A DNA stretch of 51,599 nucleotides from Bacillus sp. EB106-08-02-XG196 (GCF_013396335.1 NZ_JABWSY010000027.1:1-51599); one strand, 5' to 3'. Shown: positions 1-8,544, counted from the stretch's first letter. The notes: generated by a model not told the origin, from the sequence alone. A program made the numbers and translations.

Positions 1-3
1 TAT

Positions 4-79
4 GGGGCCTTAGCTCAGCTGGGAGAGCGCCTGCTTTGCACGCAGGAGGTCAGCGGTTCGATCCCGCTAGGCTCCACCA
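4..79 (+). tRNA. tRNA-Ala (anticodon TGC)
   Basis: A 76-nt cloverleaf with a 7-bp acceptor stem, the anticodon loop TTTGCAC between CCTGC and GCAGG, a GGTTCGATCC T-arm and an encoded CCA end. A terminator follows about 75 nt downstream, so this is probably the last gene of a tRNA or rRNA-tRNA transcript that starts outside the window. Confidence 0.98.
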
Positions 80-155
80 AGTTAATTTACCGATAGTGAA
101 ATTAACCAAAGTTTTTTGCAAGGCAAAATAACCATCACACTACATAAATAACTTC

Positions 156-186
156 GCCTTAAATCATAATGATTTAAGGCTTTTTT
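156..186 (+). terminator. Rho-independent terminator after tRNA-Ala
   Basis: Perfect 11-bp stem GCCTTAAATCA / TGATTTAAGGC with a 3-nt loop, followed directly by six T. It ends the tRNA transcript. Confidence 0.9.
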
Positions 187-238
187 GTGTTCAAACACAA
201 TCTACGGCAAACGTATATATATACATAATTTTGTCGAG

Positions 239-268
239 TTGAGTCATTAGTATGAAAACGGTTAAAAT
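239..268 (+). promoter_or_regulatory. Candidate SigA promoter of rocF
   Basis: TTGAGT at 239-244 and TAAAAT at 263-268 with an 18-nt spacer, about 30 nt before the arginase start. I see no -12/-24 SigL element of the kind that drives roc genes in B. subtilis. Confidence 0.5.
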
Positions 269-296
269 AATAGTAATGAAGGGGTGGAGGTAAAGT

Positions 297-1196
297 ATGA
301 AAAGAAAATTATCTATTATTGGAATGCCGATGGATTTAGGTCAAATGAGACGTGGGGTTGATATGGGTCCTAGTGCTATCAGATATGCGGGAATCTACGA
401 GAGACTTAAACCACTTTTTGAACAAATTCATGACATGGGTGATATTCCAATTGGAAGACCAGAAGTAGTGATCGATAAAGAATCAAATTTGAGGAATTTA
501 GACCTCGTCGCTGAAAAAAGTACTCTACTAGCAGAAAAAGTGGATGAAGTTATTCAATCAGGGTCCTTTCCACTAGTTTTGGGAGGAGACCACAGCATTG
601 CCATTGGAACATTAGCGGGTGTTTCGAAGCATTATAAGAACCTAGGGGTTATTTGGTATGATGCACATGGTGATTTAAATACGGCAGAAACCTCGCCTTC
701 AGGAAATATACATGGTATGCCGTTAGCTGCGAGTTTGGGAATTGGTCATCACTCCTTAACAGATATCGCAGGGTATACACCAAAAGTAAAACCAGAAAAC
801 GTAGTTATCATTGGTGCTAGGGCCCTTGATGAAGGTGAAAAGATTTTAATTAAAGAAAAAGGCATTAAAGTATATACAATGCATGAGATTGATCGTCTAG
901 GGATGGCACAAGTGATGGAGGAAACCATTACATATTTAAAAGAAAGAACAGATGGTGTTCACTTATCACTGGATTTAGACGGATTAGACCCTAATGATGC
1001 TCCGGGTGTAGGAACTCCAGTAATGGGCGGCATTAGTTATCGTGAAAGTCATTTGGCGATGGAAATGCTCGAAGAGGCACAGATTATTACCTCAGCAGAA
1101 TTTGTAGAAGTCAATCCTATTTTAGATGAGAAAAACAAAACTGCTAGAGCAGCTGTCGCATTAATGGGCTCCTTGTTCGGGGAAAAATTATTATAA
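297..1196 (+). CDS. rocF: Arginase
   Basis: Hydrolyses arginine to ornithine and urea in the cytoplasm, the first step of the arginase route of arginine use. The 299-residue protein has the full family length and the ureohydrolase Mn-binding signatures: GGDHS with H99, DAHGD with D122, H124 and D126, and the SLDLDGLDP segment with D226 and D228. The start is ATG at 297 behind GGGGTGGAGG. It is a single-gene unit with a promoter at 239-268 and a terminator at 1205-1229; the rocD/rocE genes that accompany it in B. subtilis are not next to it. The DPNDAPGVGTPV stretch and the exact HGDLN motif point to arginase rather than agmatinase or formiminoglutamase. Confidence 0.95.
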   Translation: MKRKLSIIGMPMDLGQMRRGVDMGPSAIRYAGIYERLKPLFEQIHDMGDIPIGRPEVVIDKESNLRNLDLVAEKSTLLAEKVDEVIQSGSFPLVLGGDHSIAIGTLAGVSKHYKNLGVIWYDAHGDLNTAETSPSGNIHGMPLAASLGIGHHSLTDIAGYTPKVKPENVVIIGARALDEGEKILIKEKGIKVYTMHEIDRLGMAQVMEETITYLKERTDGVHLSLDLDGLDPNDAPGVGTPVMGGISYRESHLAMEMLEEAQIITSAEFVEVNPILDEKNKTARAAVALMGSLFGEKLL

Positions 1197-1204
1197 TCAT
1201 TAAG

Positions 1205-1236
1205 CAGCAGCTTTCCAAGAAAGCTGCTGTTATTAT
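1205..1236 (+). terminator. Terminator of rocF
   Basis: 11-bp perfect stem CAGCAGCTTTC / GAAAGCTGCTG (1205-1229) with a CAA loop, followed by a T-rich tail TTATTATTT. Confidence 0.8.
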
Positions 1237-1319
1237 TTCAATAAAATAAGTCTTCTTATTATCCAAAATTAGTTAATTTTTGTTAATATAAAAAGTATGT
1301 AAGAAGATATTATTTATAT

Positions 1320-1345
1320 TGAAACTTTTTTGCTTATGATTCGTA
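1320..1345 (+). promoter_or_regulatory. SigW-type autoregulatory promoter
   Basis: TGAAAC at 1320-1325 and CGTA at 1342-1345 are separated by exactly 16 nt. This is the published consensus for the B. subtilis ECF sigma factor SigW, and it lies 35 nt upstream of sigW. Confidence 0.88.
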
Positions 1346-1380
1346 ATATTGTATAGCCGTATTGGAGCTGAGATAAATTA

Positions 1381-1944
1381 ATGGAAGCCCTCATCAAAAA
1401 GAGAATTAAACAAGTTATAAAAGGCGATCAGGACGCATTTGCAGAAATTGTTGAAATCTATAGTAACAGCATTTTCCAGCTGGGGTATCGAATGCTGGGA
1501 AACCGTCATGAGGCAGAGGACATTGCACAGGAAGCCTTTATACGTGCATATGTTAATATCAAATCATTTAATCAGGATTTAAAATTTTCTACTTGGTTAT
1601 TTAGGATTGCAACCAACTTATGTATCGATAGAATTAGAAAGAAGAAGCCAGATTACTACCTTGATGCAGAAGTTTCTGGAACGGATGGTCTTACCATGTA
1701 TTCACAGCTTTCTTCGAACTCCCCTTTACCTGAGAATGAATTGGAAAGTCTTGAACTCCAAGAAACGGTTCAAACTGAAATATTAAAGCTGCCTGAAAAA
1801 TACAGGTCAGTTATTGTTCTAAAATATATGGAAGAGTTGTCACTAAATGAAATAAGTGAAATCCTTGATATGCCATTAGGCACAGTCAAAACCCGTATCC
1901 ATCGTGGACGCGAGGCATTGCGACAACAATTACGTTATGTCTGA
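1381..1944 (+). CDS. sigW: ECF RNA polymerase sigma factor SigW
   Basis: Sigma-70 family extracytoplasmic-function factor for cell-envelope and antimicrobial-peptide stress. The 187 residues show region 2 (about 25-95, with GNRHEAEDIAQEAFIRAY and FSTWLFRIATNLCIDRIRKK) and region 4 (about 130-182, with LPEKYRSVIVLKYMEELS and the helix-turn-helix ending GTVKTRIHRGREALRQQL). The ATG at 1381 follows a weak GGAGCTGAG. Its own consensus promoter is at 1320-1345, and the anti-sigma gene starts 16 nt after its stop; both match the B. subtilis sigW-rsiW operon. Activity should be held by RsiW until site-1/site-2 proteolysis. Confidence 0.95.
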   Translation: MEALIKKRIKQVIKGDQDAFAEIVEIYSNSIFQLGYRMLGNRHEAEDIAQEAFIRAYVNIKSFNQDLKFSTWLFRIATNLCIDRIRKKKPDYYLDAEVSGTDGLTMYSQLSSNSPLPENELESLELQETVQTEILKLPEKYRSVIVLKYMEELSLNEISEILDMPLGTVKTRIHRGREALRQQLRYV

Positions 1945-1960
1945 TAAGAGGTGAAACACG

Positions 1961-2584
1961 TTGAAGTGTAATGATGAAATCGTTGACTTAATGCATGAAT
2001 ACTTAGATGAAGAAATTGATCCTACAAATGAGATGATTTTAAGAGAACACCTCAAAGGCTGCAAGGAATGTGAAACACTATTCAATGAATTTAAGAAGAC
2101 GATCGCTGTTGTAAAAGGAACGTCAAGAATGCAGGCACCACCTGATTTTACAGCGAAAGTGATGGCCAGCCTGCCAAAGGAAAAGAAAAAGGTAGGTATG
2201 CAAAGATGGCTGAGAAATCATCCACTCATTGCTGCTGCTTCCTTATTTTTGGTTTTAATGATGGGAAGTATATTATCAACATGGAATCAAGAACGGGAAT
2301 TTTCTGTTTCCAAACAGGAAAATTTAGTGGTACAAAACAATACAGTGATTGTTCCTGAAGGAGAAGTCGTTAAGGGTGATGTTATCGTTCGAAACGGAAA
2401 GTTAAAAATCGAGGGTGAAGTACAAGGCGATGTAACGGTTATAAACGGGGAAAAGTATTTAGCTTCTGCCGGACATGTAACGGGTCAAATTGAAGAGGTT
2501 AATGAAGTATTTGATTGGATTTGGTATCACCTGAAAAAGACAGCCTTTGATGTAATTGATATCTTTAATGAAACTGAAGAATAA
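1961..2584 (+). CDS. rsiW: Anti-sigma-W factor RsiW
   Basis: Membrane-anchored inhibitor of SigW. The 207-residue protein has an N-terminal zinc anti-sigma domain with the HxxxCxxC signature (H30, C34, C37), one membrane segment at about 87-108 (HPLIAAASLFLVLMMGSIL), and an extracytoplasmic part whose EGEVVKGDVIVRNGK and VQGDVTVINGEKY repeats resemble the beta-helical repeats of polymer-forming proteins, as in the B. subtilis protein. The start is TTG at 1961 behind AAGAGGTG, co-transcribed with sigW. Known for the family: PrsW and RasP cleave it to release SigW. Confidence 0.94.
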   Translation: MKCNDEIVDLMHEYLDEEIDPTNEMILREHLKGCKECETLFNEFKKTIAVVKGTSRMQAPPDFTAKVMASLPKEKKKVGMQRWLRNHPLIAAASLFLVLMMGSILSTWNQEREFSVSKQENLVVQNNTVIVPEGEVVKGDVIVRNGKLKIEGEVQGDVTVINGEKYLASAGHVTGQIEEVNEVFDWIWYHLKKTAFDVIDIFNETEE

Positions 2585-2589
2585 TAAAA

Positions 2590-2621
2590 AGAAGTCACTC
2601 ACAGTGGGTGATTTCTTTTTT
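2590..2621 (+). terminator. Terminator of sigW-rsiW
   Basis: 11-bp stem AGAAGTCACTC / GGGTGATTTCT with two G-U pairs and a 5-nt loop, followed by six T. Confidence 0.85.
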
Positions 2622-2670
2622 AATGATAAGTATTTACATGACAAATAATAGGTACAGGTTGCATTTATGG

Positions 2671-2676
2671 TATAAT
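2671..2676 (+). promoter_or_regulatory. Probable -10 element of the cdaA promoter
   Basis: A perfect TATAAT 40 nt before cdaA and downstream of the rsiW terminator. The -35 region is weak (AGGTAC-like around 2649-2654), so only the -10 is called. Confidence 0.45.
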
Positions 2677-2716
2677 AAGTTGGTTATAAGTTAGACAAAT
2701 TTACGGAGGAAAAACA

Positions 2717-3550
2717 ATGCCGTTTTTTGAAGATTTTACAATATGGAAGTACCTAGCTAGTATTGTTGATATTCTCCTTGTTTCGTATGTCATTTATAAG
2801 TTATTAAACCTTATAAAAGGAACGAAGGCTGTACAATTATTAAAAGGAATTGTAGTGATTCTCCTGATAAGAGTTGTCAGTGAGTTTTTTGGTCTAAATA
2901 CACTAAGCTGGTTAACGCAGCAAGCTATTGATTGGGGATTCTTAGCCGTAATCATCATCTTTCAGCCAGAGCTTCGAAGAGCCCTTGAGCAATTAGGAAG
3001 AGGGCGGTTTTTTTCAAGAAGCAGTGGGCCTGATGATGAGGAACAAGAGAAAATGGTGGACGCAATTATTAAAGCAGCAGATTATATGGCGAAACGCCGC
3101 ATTGGCGCCTTGATTTCCATTGAGAGGGAAACAGGGATGAGTGATTACATTGAAACAGGTATCCCGCTAGATGCGAAAATATCATCTGAATTGCTCATAA
3201 ATATTTTTATTCCAAATACACCACTTCATGATGGTGCTGTCATTATTCAAAAAAACAATATAGCGGCGGCTGCGTGTTATCTTCCTTTATCTGAAAGTCC
3301 TTTTATCTCAAAGGAGCTCGGTACAAGACATCGTGCCGCTCTAGGAATAAGTGAAGTGACAGACAGTTTAACCGTTGTCGTTTCAGAAGAAACCGGAAAT
3401 ATCTCTCTCACGAGAAACGGAGAGCTTCACCGGAACTTAACATTAGAGGGATTTAAGGAATTAATCTCTCATGATTTAATCGTTACCAGCACGAAGGTAA
3501 AACCGGCTTCTTCAGCTCGTTGGAACTGGAGGGGAAAGAGTAATGGATAA
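2717..3550 (+). CDS. cdaA: Diadenylate cyclase CdaA
   Basis: Makes cyclic di-AMP from two ATP at the membrane. The 277-residue protein has three N-terminal membrane segments (about 10-28, 38-57, 68-84), a linker, and a DisA_N catalytic domain with both hallmark motifs: DGA at 172-174 and RHR at 204-206. The ATG at 2717 follows CGGAGGAAAAAC. The cdaR gene overlaps its end by 8 nt and glmM follows; CdaA, CdaR and GlmM interact in B. subtilis and Listeria. This links the nucleotide, which controls K+ and osmolyte transport, to cell-wall precursor supply. Confidence 0.96.
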   Translation: MPFFEDFTIWKYLASIVDILLVSYVIYKLLNLIKGTKAVQLLKGIVVILLIRVVSEFFGLNTLSWLTQQAIDWGFLAVIIIFQPELRRALEQLGRGRFFSRSSGPDDEEQEKMVDAIIKAADYMAKRRIGALISIERETGMSDYIETGIPLDAKISSELLINIFIPNTPLHDGAVIIQKNNIAAAACYLPLSESPFISKELGTRHRAALGISEVTDSLTVVVSEETGNISLTRNGELHRNLTLEGFKELISHDLIVTSTKVKPASSARWNWRGKSNG

Positions 3551-4772
3551 ACTAATGGATAATCCCTGGTTTATTAAAATAATGGCAATATTACTGGCAG
3601 TTCTACTTTATTCTGCCGTTCCTAATTCTGCAAGCAAGACAAACGAAATTAATGTACCAGGGGAAAATACCACTGAAACCTTAGTTGATATTCCTGTAAA
3701 AGCTTATTTTGATACAGAAAACCTTGTAGTTACAGGAATCCCGGATATGGTTGATGTAACAATTGAAGGACCAATGCCCCATGTTCAGTCAGCGAAGGCT
3801 TTAAAAAACTTCGAGGTATTTGTGGATATTACCAATGCTAAAATTGGAGACCAAAAGGTAACTTTAGAAGTCAGCGGTTTATCCGAAAAATTAAAAGCAA
3901 CCATCAAGCCTAGCTCCATAACCGTAGCGGTTCAAGAAAAGGTTACGAGTGAATTTACGGTGGAGGCAGAATTTGATAATGATTTGATAAAAGAGGGTTA
4001 TTCTGCGGGACAACCTGCCGTTAAGCCAAATAAGGTAAAAATCACAGGTGCAAAAGATGTAGTCGATCGAATTACATATGTTAAAGCAGCACTTGAAGGC
4101 AGAGATTTACTCGAAAGTACTGTGACAAAAGAGGCACAGGTACAAGTACTTGATAAAGAACTAAATAAACTGGATGTAGTCGTTGAGCCGGAAATCGTAG
4201 AAGTTACGATTCCAATAAAGAGCAATACAAAAACCGTCCCAATAAACATCCTAGAAAAAGGTACTCCGCAAGAAGGACTCACAATTGAATCAATGGAATT
4301 AGATGTTAAGGAAGCCGTTATTTCAGGAGATGAGGATGTTTTAAAGGATACGGAAAATGTCCGTGTTGAAGTGGATGTAAGTAAAATAAGTGAAAATACA
4401 ACTCTGACTTTACCGGTTATTATTTCAAACGGAATAACAAAAGTAACACCTGAAACGGTGAAGGTAACCGTGGTGGTGAACCGTGAAGCAGAGAAAACGG
4501 TCTCTGATGTCCCAATTAAGATTAGAAATTTACCGGAACAATATGAGGCTGTCATCAATGACCCAGCAAATCGAGTAGTAAATTTATTCGTCTTTGGACC
4601 AGGGACAGCAGTAACTGAGCTAGGACCAAGCAACTTCGATATATTTATTGACCTAAACGGACTTACAGAGGGCGTGCATAATGTGAACATTCAAGTGAAT
4701 GGGCCGCCTAATGTAAAGTGGGAACCTGATAAATCATCTGCAAAAATTACAATAACGAGAGACAACGCATAA
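3543..4772 (+). CDS. cdaR: CdaA regulatory protein CdaR (YbbR domains)
   Basis: Partner and regulator of CdaA. One N-terminal membrane segment (about 9-26) anchors 409 residues that are otherwise extracytoplasmic. These hold four successive YbbR beta-domains, recognisable by repeated segments such as VPVKAYFDTENLVVTGIPDMVDVTIEGP and VPIKIRNLPEQYEAVI. The start overlaps the end of cdaA by 8 nt (ATGGATAAACTAATG after GGGGAAAGAGT), which suggests translational coupling. A second in-frame ATG lies at codon 5. Confidence 0.93.
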   Translation: MDKLMDNPWFIKIMAILLAVLLYSAVPNSASKTNEINVPGENTTETLVDIPVKAYFDTENLVVTGIPDMVDVTIEGPMPHVQSAKALKNFEVFVDITNAKIGDQKVTLEVSGLSEKLKATIKPSSITVAVQEKVTSEFTVEAEFDNDLIKEGYSAGQPAVKPNKVKITGAKDVVDRITYVKAALEGRDLLESTVTKEAQVQVLDKELNKLDVVVEPEIVEVTIPIKSNTKTVPINILEKGTPQEGLTIESMELDVKEAVISGDEDVLKDTENVRVEVDVSKISENTTLTLPVIISNGITKVTPETVKVTVVVNREAEKTVSDVPIKIRNLPEQYEAVINDPANRVVNLFVFGPGTAVTELGPSNFDIFIDLNGLTEGVHNVNIQVNGPPNVKWEPDKSSAKITITRDNA

Positions 4773-4810
4773 ACATACTGCAGTAAACATGACAAGGAGC
4801 GATTTTTAAA

Positions 4811-6160
4811 ATGGGAAAATACTTTGGTACCGATGGCGTCCGCGGCGTTGCAAATAGTGAATTGACACCTGAATTAGCATTTAAATTAGGACGTTTCGGG
4901 GGTTTTGTCTTAACAAAGGATAAGGACAGACCAAAAGTGCTAATAGGTCGTGATACCCGTGTTTCCGGACATATGCTAGAAGGGGCATTAGTAGCTGGTT
5001 TACTTTCTATTGGTGCGGAGGTAATGCGCTTAGGAGTCATTTCAACTCCTGGGGTATCCTATTTAACAAAGGCATTGGGAGCTGAAGCCGGTGTAATGAT
5101 TTCCGCTTCACACAATCCGGTTGCGGACAATGGAATTAAGTTCTTTGGTCCTGATGGATTCAAGCTTTCGGATGACCAGGAACTTGAGATTGAAGAATTA
5201 ATCGATATGTCAGAAGATCAATTACCTAGACCTGTTGGTCCGGACCTAGGTCAGGTCATGGATTATTTTGAAGGTGGTCAAAAGTATCTTCAATACTTAA
5301 AAAATACAGTTGATGAGGATTTCTCTGGCATCCATATTGCCTTGGATTGTGCGCATGGAGCTACTTCTTCACTCGCCACCCACCTATTCGCGGATTTAGA
5401 TGCGGATATTTCTGTTATGGGTGCTTCGCCTAATGGCATCAATATTAATGCTGGTGTGGGTTCCACACATCCAGAAGCCTTAGCAGCAATGGTTAAGGAA
5501 AAGGGTGCAGATGTAGGGCTATCATTTGATGGTGATGGGGACCGTTTAATTGCTATAGATGAAAAAGGTAATATCGTCGATGGCGACCAAATAATGTTTA
5601 TTTGTGGAAAGTATATGAAAGAACAGGGCCGTCTAAAACATAGCACGATTGTTTCGACTGTAATGAGTAATCTTGGATTTTACAAAGGTTTAGAAGGCTA
5701 TGGAATTCAAAGTGTACCAACAGCAGTTGGAGACCGTTATGTGGTAGAAGAAATGAAGAAAAACGGGTTTAATCTAGGCGGGGAACAATCTGGTCATATT
5801 ATTTTCTTAGACTACAATACGACTGGTGATGGCTTATTAACTGGATTGCAATTAGTAAATATTATGAAATCAACTCAGAAAAAATTATCTGAACTAGCGG
5901 CAGATATGAAAAAGTTTCCTCAGAAGCTTGTTAATGTACGTGTAACGGATAAACACCATGTTACAGATAATGAGAAGGTAAAAGCAGTCATTGAGCAGGT
6001 AGAAGCAGAAATGAATGGGAACGGCCGTATTCTTGTTCGTCCATCAGGCACAGAACCACTAGTCCGTGTTATGGCTGAGGCACCTACAGAAGAATTATGT
6101 GAAGCTTATGTAGACCGAATTGTTTCTGTTGTAAAAGCTGAAATGGAATTAAAAGAATAG
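4811..6160 (+). CDS. glmM: Phosphoglucosamine mutase
   Basis: Interconverts glucosamine 6-phosphate and glucosamine 1-phosphate, the second step toward UDP-GlcNAc for peptidoglycan. The 449 residues have the alpha-D-phosphohexomutase architecture: the phosphoserine loop ISASHNP with S100, the metal-binding DGDGDR loop at about 239-244, the sugar loop GGEQSGH, and the C-terminal phosphate loop RPSGTEPLVRVM. ATG at 4811, SD AAGGAGCG. It is the last gene of the cdaA-cdaR-glmM unit and is closed by the terminator at 6169-6205. GlmM is also a known direct inhibitor of CdaA. Confidence 0.97.
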   Translation: MGKYFGTDGVRGVANSELTPELAFKLGRFGGFVLTKDKDRPKVLIGRDTRVSGHMLEGALVAGLLSIGAEVMRLGVISTPGVSYLTKALGAEAGVMISASHNPVADNGIKFFGPDGFKLSDDQELEIEELIDMSEDQLPRPVGPDLGQVMDYFEGGQKYLQYLKNTVDEDFSGIHIALDCAHGATSSLATHLFADLDADISVMGASPNGININAGVGSTHPEALAAMVKEKGADVGLSFDGDGDRLIAIDEKGNIVDGDQIMFICGKYMKEQGRLKHSTIVSTVMSNLGFYKGLEGYGIQSVPTAVGDRYVVEEMKKNGFNLGGEQSGHIIFLDYNTTGDGLLTGLQLVNIMKSTQKKLSELAADMKKFPQKLVNVRVTDKHHVTDNEKVKAVIEQVEAEMNGNGRILVRPSGTEPLVRVMAEAPTEELCEAYVDRIVSVVKAEMELKE

Positions 6161-6168
6161 ATGATTGT

Positions 6169-6212
6169 ATATGCATAAGGGACGATAATGAGCCCTTATG
6201 CATATTTTATTA
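6169..6212 (+). terminator. Terminator of cdaA-cdaR-glmM
   Basis: 13-bp perfect stem ATATGCATAAGGG / CCCTTATGCATAT (6169-6181, 6193-6205) with an 11-nt loop and a T-rich tail. Confidence 0.8.
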
Positions 6213-6248
6213 TGTAAGGGGAAAATCAACACAGCTTTCCCATTTTTA

Positions 6249-6277
6249 TTGACGAATGGTGATTCATCAGTTAAGAT
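6249..6277 (+). promoter_or_regulatory. SigA promoter of glmS
   Basis: TTGACG at 6249-6254 and TAAGAT at 6272-6277 with a 17-nt spacer. Transcription from about 6284 would give a leader of roughly 330 nt that carries the ribozyme. Confidence 0.6.
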
Positions 6278-6354
6278 TAGTTTGCTTTGTTTCTTAAAAG
6301 GCAAAACTAACTATGAAGGAGGATAGTTGATAAGAAAGTTTACGTTTAATAAAA

Positions 6355-6495
6355 GCGCCTGAACTAACCAGTGTGGGTTAGTTGACGAGGAGGAGGTTTA
6401 TCGAATGTTCGGCGGATACCTCCCGGTTGAACGCACAACCGATTATTTCTTCTTTAAAACACCGAGGCAACTCGGTGCACAAAGAGAGGAAAATG
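6355..6495 (+). ncRNA. glmS ribozyme-riboswitch
   Basis: Self-cleaving RNA activated by glucosamine 6-phosphate, which lowers glmS expression when its product is plentiful. The core is recognisable: AGCGCC at 6354-6359 with the cut expected between A6354 and G6355, the P1/P2 arm GAACTAAC...GTTAGTTGACGAGGA, the catalytic segment GGAGGTTTATCGAAT, and the pseudoknot segment TTCGGCGGATACCTCCCGG. The P4 hairpin ACCGAG-GCAA-CTCGGT at 6461-6476 is followed by the closing AAAGAGAGGAAAAT. The 3' limit is approximate. It lies 120 nt upstream of the glmS start. Confidence 0.95.
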
Positions 6496-6615
6496 CGCAT
6501 ACTAAACATAGCAATAAAAGAAAAAGGTATATACAGATACCTTTAAAAACAGAGATAAGGGGGCAAGGTGAGCCTCCAAAGCGTTCTTGCCCCCTATATC
6601 AGGGAGGAAAAGAAA

Positions 6616-8418
6616 ATGTGTGGAATTGTTGGATATATTGGAATAAATGATACGAAAGAAATTTTATTAAAGGGCTTAGAAAAGCTCGAATATAGAGGCT
6701 ACGACTCAGCTGGTATTGCTGTAATGAACGAAAATAGAGTTCATGTTTTTAAAGAAAAGGGACGTATTGCTGATTTACGTGAGATAGTAGAATTGGATGT
6801 TATGGCTAACATCGGAATTGGACATACACGCTGGGCTACACATGGTGTGCCAAGCAAAACAAATTCCCATCCACACCAAAGTGCATCTGGCCGATTCACG
6901 CTGGTTCATAATGGTGTCATTGAGAACTATGATCTTCTAAAACGTGAATATTTAGCAGATGTAACTTTTGTGAGTGAAACAGACACAGAAGTCATTGTTC
7001 AATTAGTAGAAAAATTTGTTCACGAAGGCTTGGAGACTTTAGAAGCATTTCGTAAAACACTTTCACTTTTACATGGCTCTTATGCCCTTGCTTTATTAGA
7101 TGAACAAAACAGTGAGACTATTTTTGTTGCAAAAAACAAAAGTCCATTATTGGTAGGCCTTGGCTCTAATTTCAATGTGGTTGCGAGCGATGCGATGGCA
7201 ATGCTTCAAGTAACAAACGAATACGTAGAGCTTATGGATAAAGAAATCGTTATCGTAATGAAGGACGAAGTAACCATCCAGAATCTTGATGGAGAAACAA
7301 TTACCCGTACTTCTTACACTGCTGAATTAGATGCCAGCGACATTGAAAAGGGCACATACCCTCATTATATGTTAAAAGAGATTGATGAGCAGCCTGCAGT
7401 TATGCGTAAAATCATTCAAGCATACCAAAATGAACAAGGTAAATTAACGATTGATTCTGAAATCATCTCTGCTGTGAATGAATCTGATCGTATTTACATT
7501 GTCGCAGCAGGAACATCCTATCATGCAGGACTCGTTGGTAAGCAGTTTATTGAAAACATTGCGAAAGTACCGGTAGAGGTGCATATTGCTAGTGAATTTG
7601 TCTATAACATGCCATTACTAACCAAGAAGCCGTTGTTTATCTTCATTACACAAAGTGGTGAAACAGCAGACAGCCGTGCCGTTCTTGTAAAAGTAAAAGA
7701 AATGGGTTATCCAACGTTAACGATTACGAACGTTCCTGGTTCAACTTTATCTCGTGAAGCAGATTTTACATTATTGCTGCATGCGGGTCCTGAAATTGCA
7801 GTTGCTTCTTCAAAAGCATACACTGCACAGCTTGCTGTATTGGCGATTTTAGCGAATGTAACAGCGAAAAGCCAAAATATAAATGTCGATTTCGATCTTA
7901 TACACGAGCTTGGTATTATTGCGAACGCAATGGAAGTCCTTTGTGACTCAAAAGAACTGTTCGAGCATATTTCTAGAGAATTTCTTTCTGTTACTCGTAA
8001 TGCCTTCTTTATTGGACGTGGAGTAGACTATTATGTCTGCTTAGAAGGTGCATTAAAGCTAAAAGAAATCTCCTATATTCAAGCTGAAGGTTTTGCTGGC
8101 GGAGAATTAAAACACGGCACAATCGCTTTGATTGAAGAAGGAACACCAGTTATTGCACTAGCGACCCAGGAAAGTGTAAATTTAAGCATACGTGGTAATG
8201 TCAAGGAAGTGGCTGCACGTGGTGCAAACACCTGCATCATTTCGATGAAGGGTCTAAACATGGATGAAGACAGCTTTGTCATCCCGGAAGTACATGAATT
8301 ACTATCACCGCTTATCTCTGTAATACCAATGCAATTAATCGCCTACTATGCTGCACTGCATCGCGATTGCGACGTTGATAAACCACGTAACCTCGCTAAA
8401 TCCGTGACAGTTGAGTAA
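6616..8418 (+). CDS. glmS: Glutamine--fructose-6-phosphate aminotransferase (isomerizing)
   Basis: Makes glucosamine 6-phosphate from fructose 6-phosphate and glutamine, the committed step of amino-sugar synthesis. The start is ATG at 6616, behind AGGGAGGAAAAG, so that the protein begins MCGIVGYIG; Cys2 becomes the N-terminal nucleophile. An upstream in-frame ATG at 6568 would bury this Cys and is rejected. The 600 residues equal the usual length: class II glutamine amidotransferase domain (2-220, RWATHG and NGVIENY), then two SIS sugar-isomerase domains (about 285-425 with TSYHAG and TQSGETADS, and 455-590). The C-terminus is DKPRNLAKSVTVE. It is regulated by the leader ribozyme. Confidence 0.98.
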   Translation: MCGIVGYIGINDTKEILLKGLEKLEYRGYDSAGIAVMNENRVHVFKEKGRIADLREIVELDVMANIGIGHTRWATHGVPSKTNSHPHQSASGRFTLVHNGVIENYDLLKREYLADVTFVSETDTEVIVQLVEKFVHEGLETLEAFRKTLSLLHGSYALALLDEQNSETIFVAKNKSPLLVGLGSNFNVVASDAMAMLQVTNEYVELMDKEIVIVMKDEVTIQNLDGETITRTSYTAELDASDIEKGTYPHYMLKEIDEQPAVMRKIIQAYQNEQGKLTIDSEIISAVNESDRIYIVAAGTSYHAGLVGKQFIENIAKVPVEVHIASEFVYNMPLLTKKPLFIFITQSGETADSRAVLVKVKEMGYPTLTITNVPGSTLSREADFTLLLHAGPEIAVASSKAYTAQLAVLAILANVTAKSQNINVDFDLIHELGIIANAMEVLCDSKELFEHISREFLSVTRNAFFIGRGVDYYVCLEGALKLKEISYIQAEGFAGGELKHGTIALIEEGTPVIALATQESVNLSIRGNVKEVAARGANTCIISMKGLNMDEDSFVIPEVHELLSPLISVIPMQLIAYYAALHRDCDVDKPRNLAKSVTVE

Positions 8419-8444
8419 GAGGTGAAAATTTTTAACGAACATAG

Positions 8445-8486
8445 AATGGCCCTATCTAATTTTTATTAGATAGGGCCATTTTTTTA
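8445..8486 (+). terminator. Strong terminator of glmS
   Basis: Perfect 16-bp stem (8445-8460 with 8465-8480, beginning AATGGCCCTATC) with a TTTT loop and a T-run. Confidence 0.95.
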
Positions 8487-8544
8487 TAATCAATACTCGA
8501 TTTGCTGCCTTTCAGTCCTTTTTTGTTGAGTTGATATATATAGA

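Noticed and set aside
3998..4690. 230-codon open frame on the minus strand
   Set aside because: Lies wholly inside cdaR, has a Ser/Thr-rich shadow composition and no ribosome site.
6558..6595. Hairpin before glmS as an intrinsic terminator
   Set aside because: No T-run follows; the next bases are ATATCAGGGAGG, the ribosome site.
6568..6615. Longer GlmS starting at 6568
   Set aside because: It would place 16 residues before the catalytic N-terminal Cys, which must follow the initiator Met.
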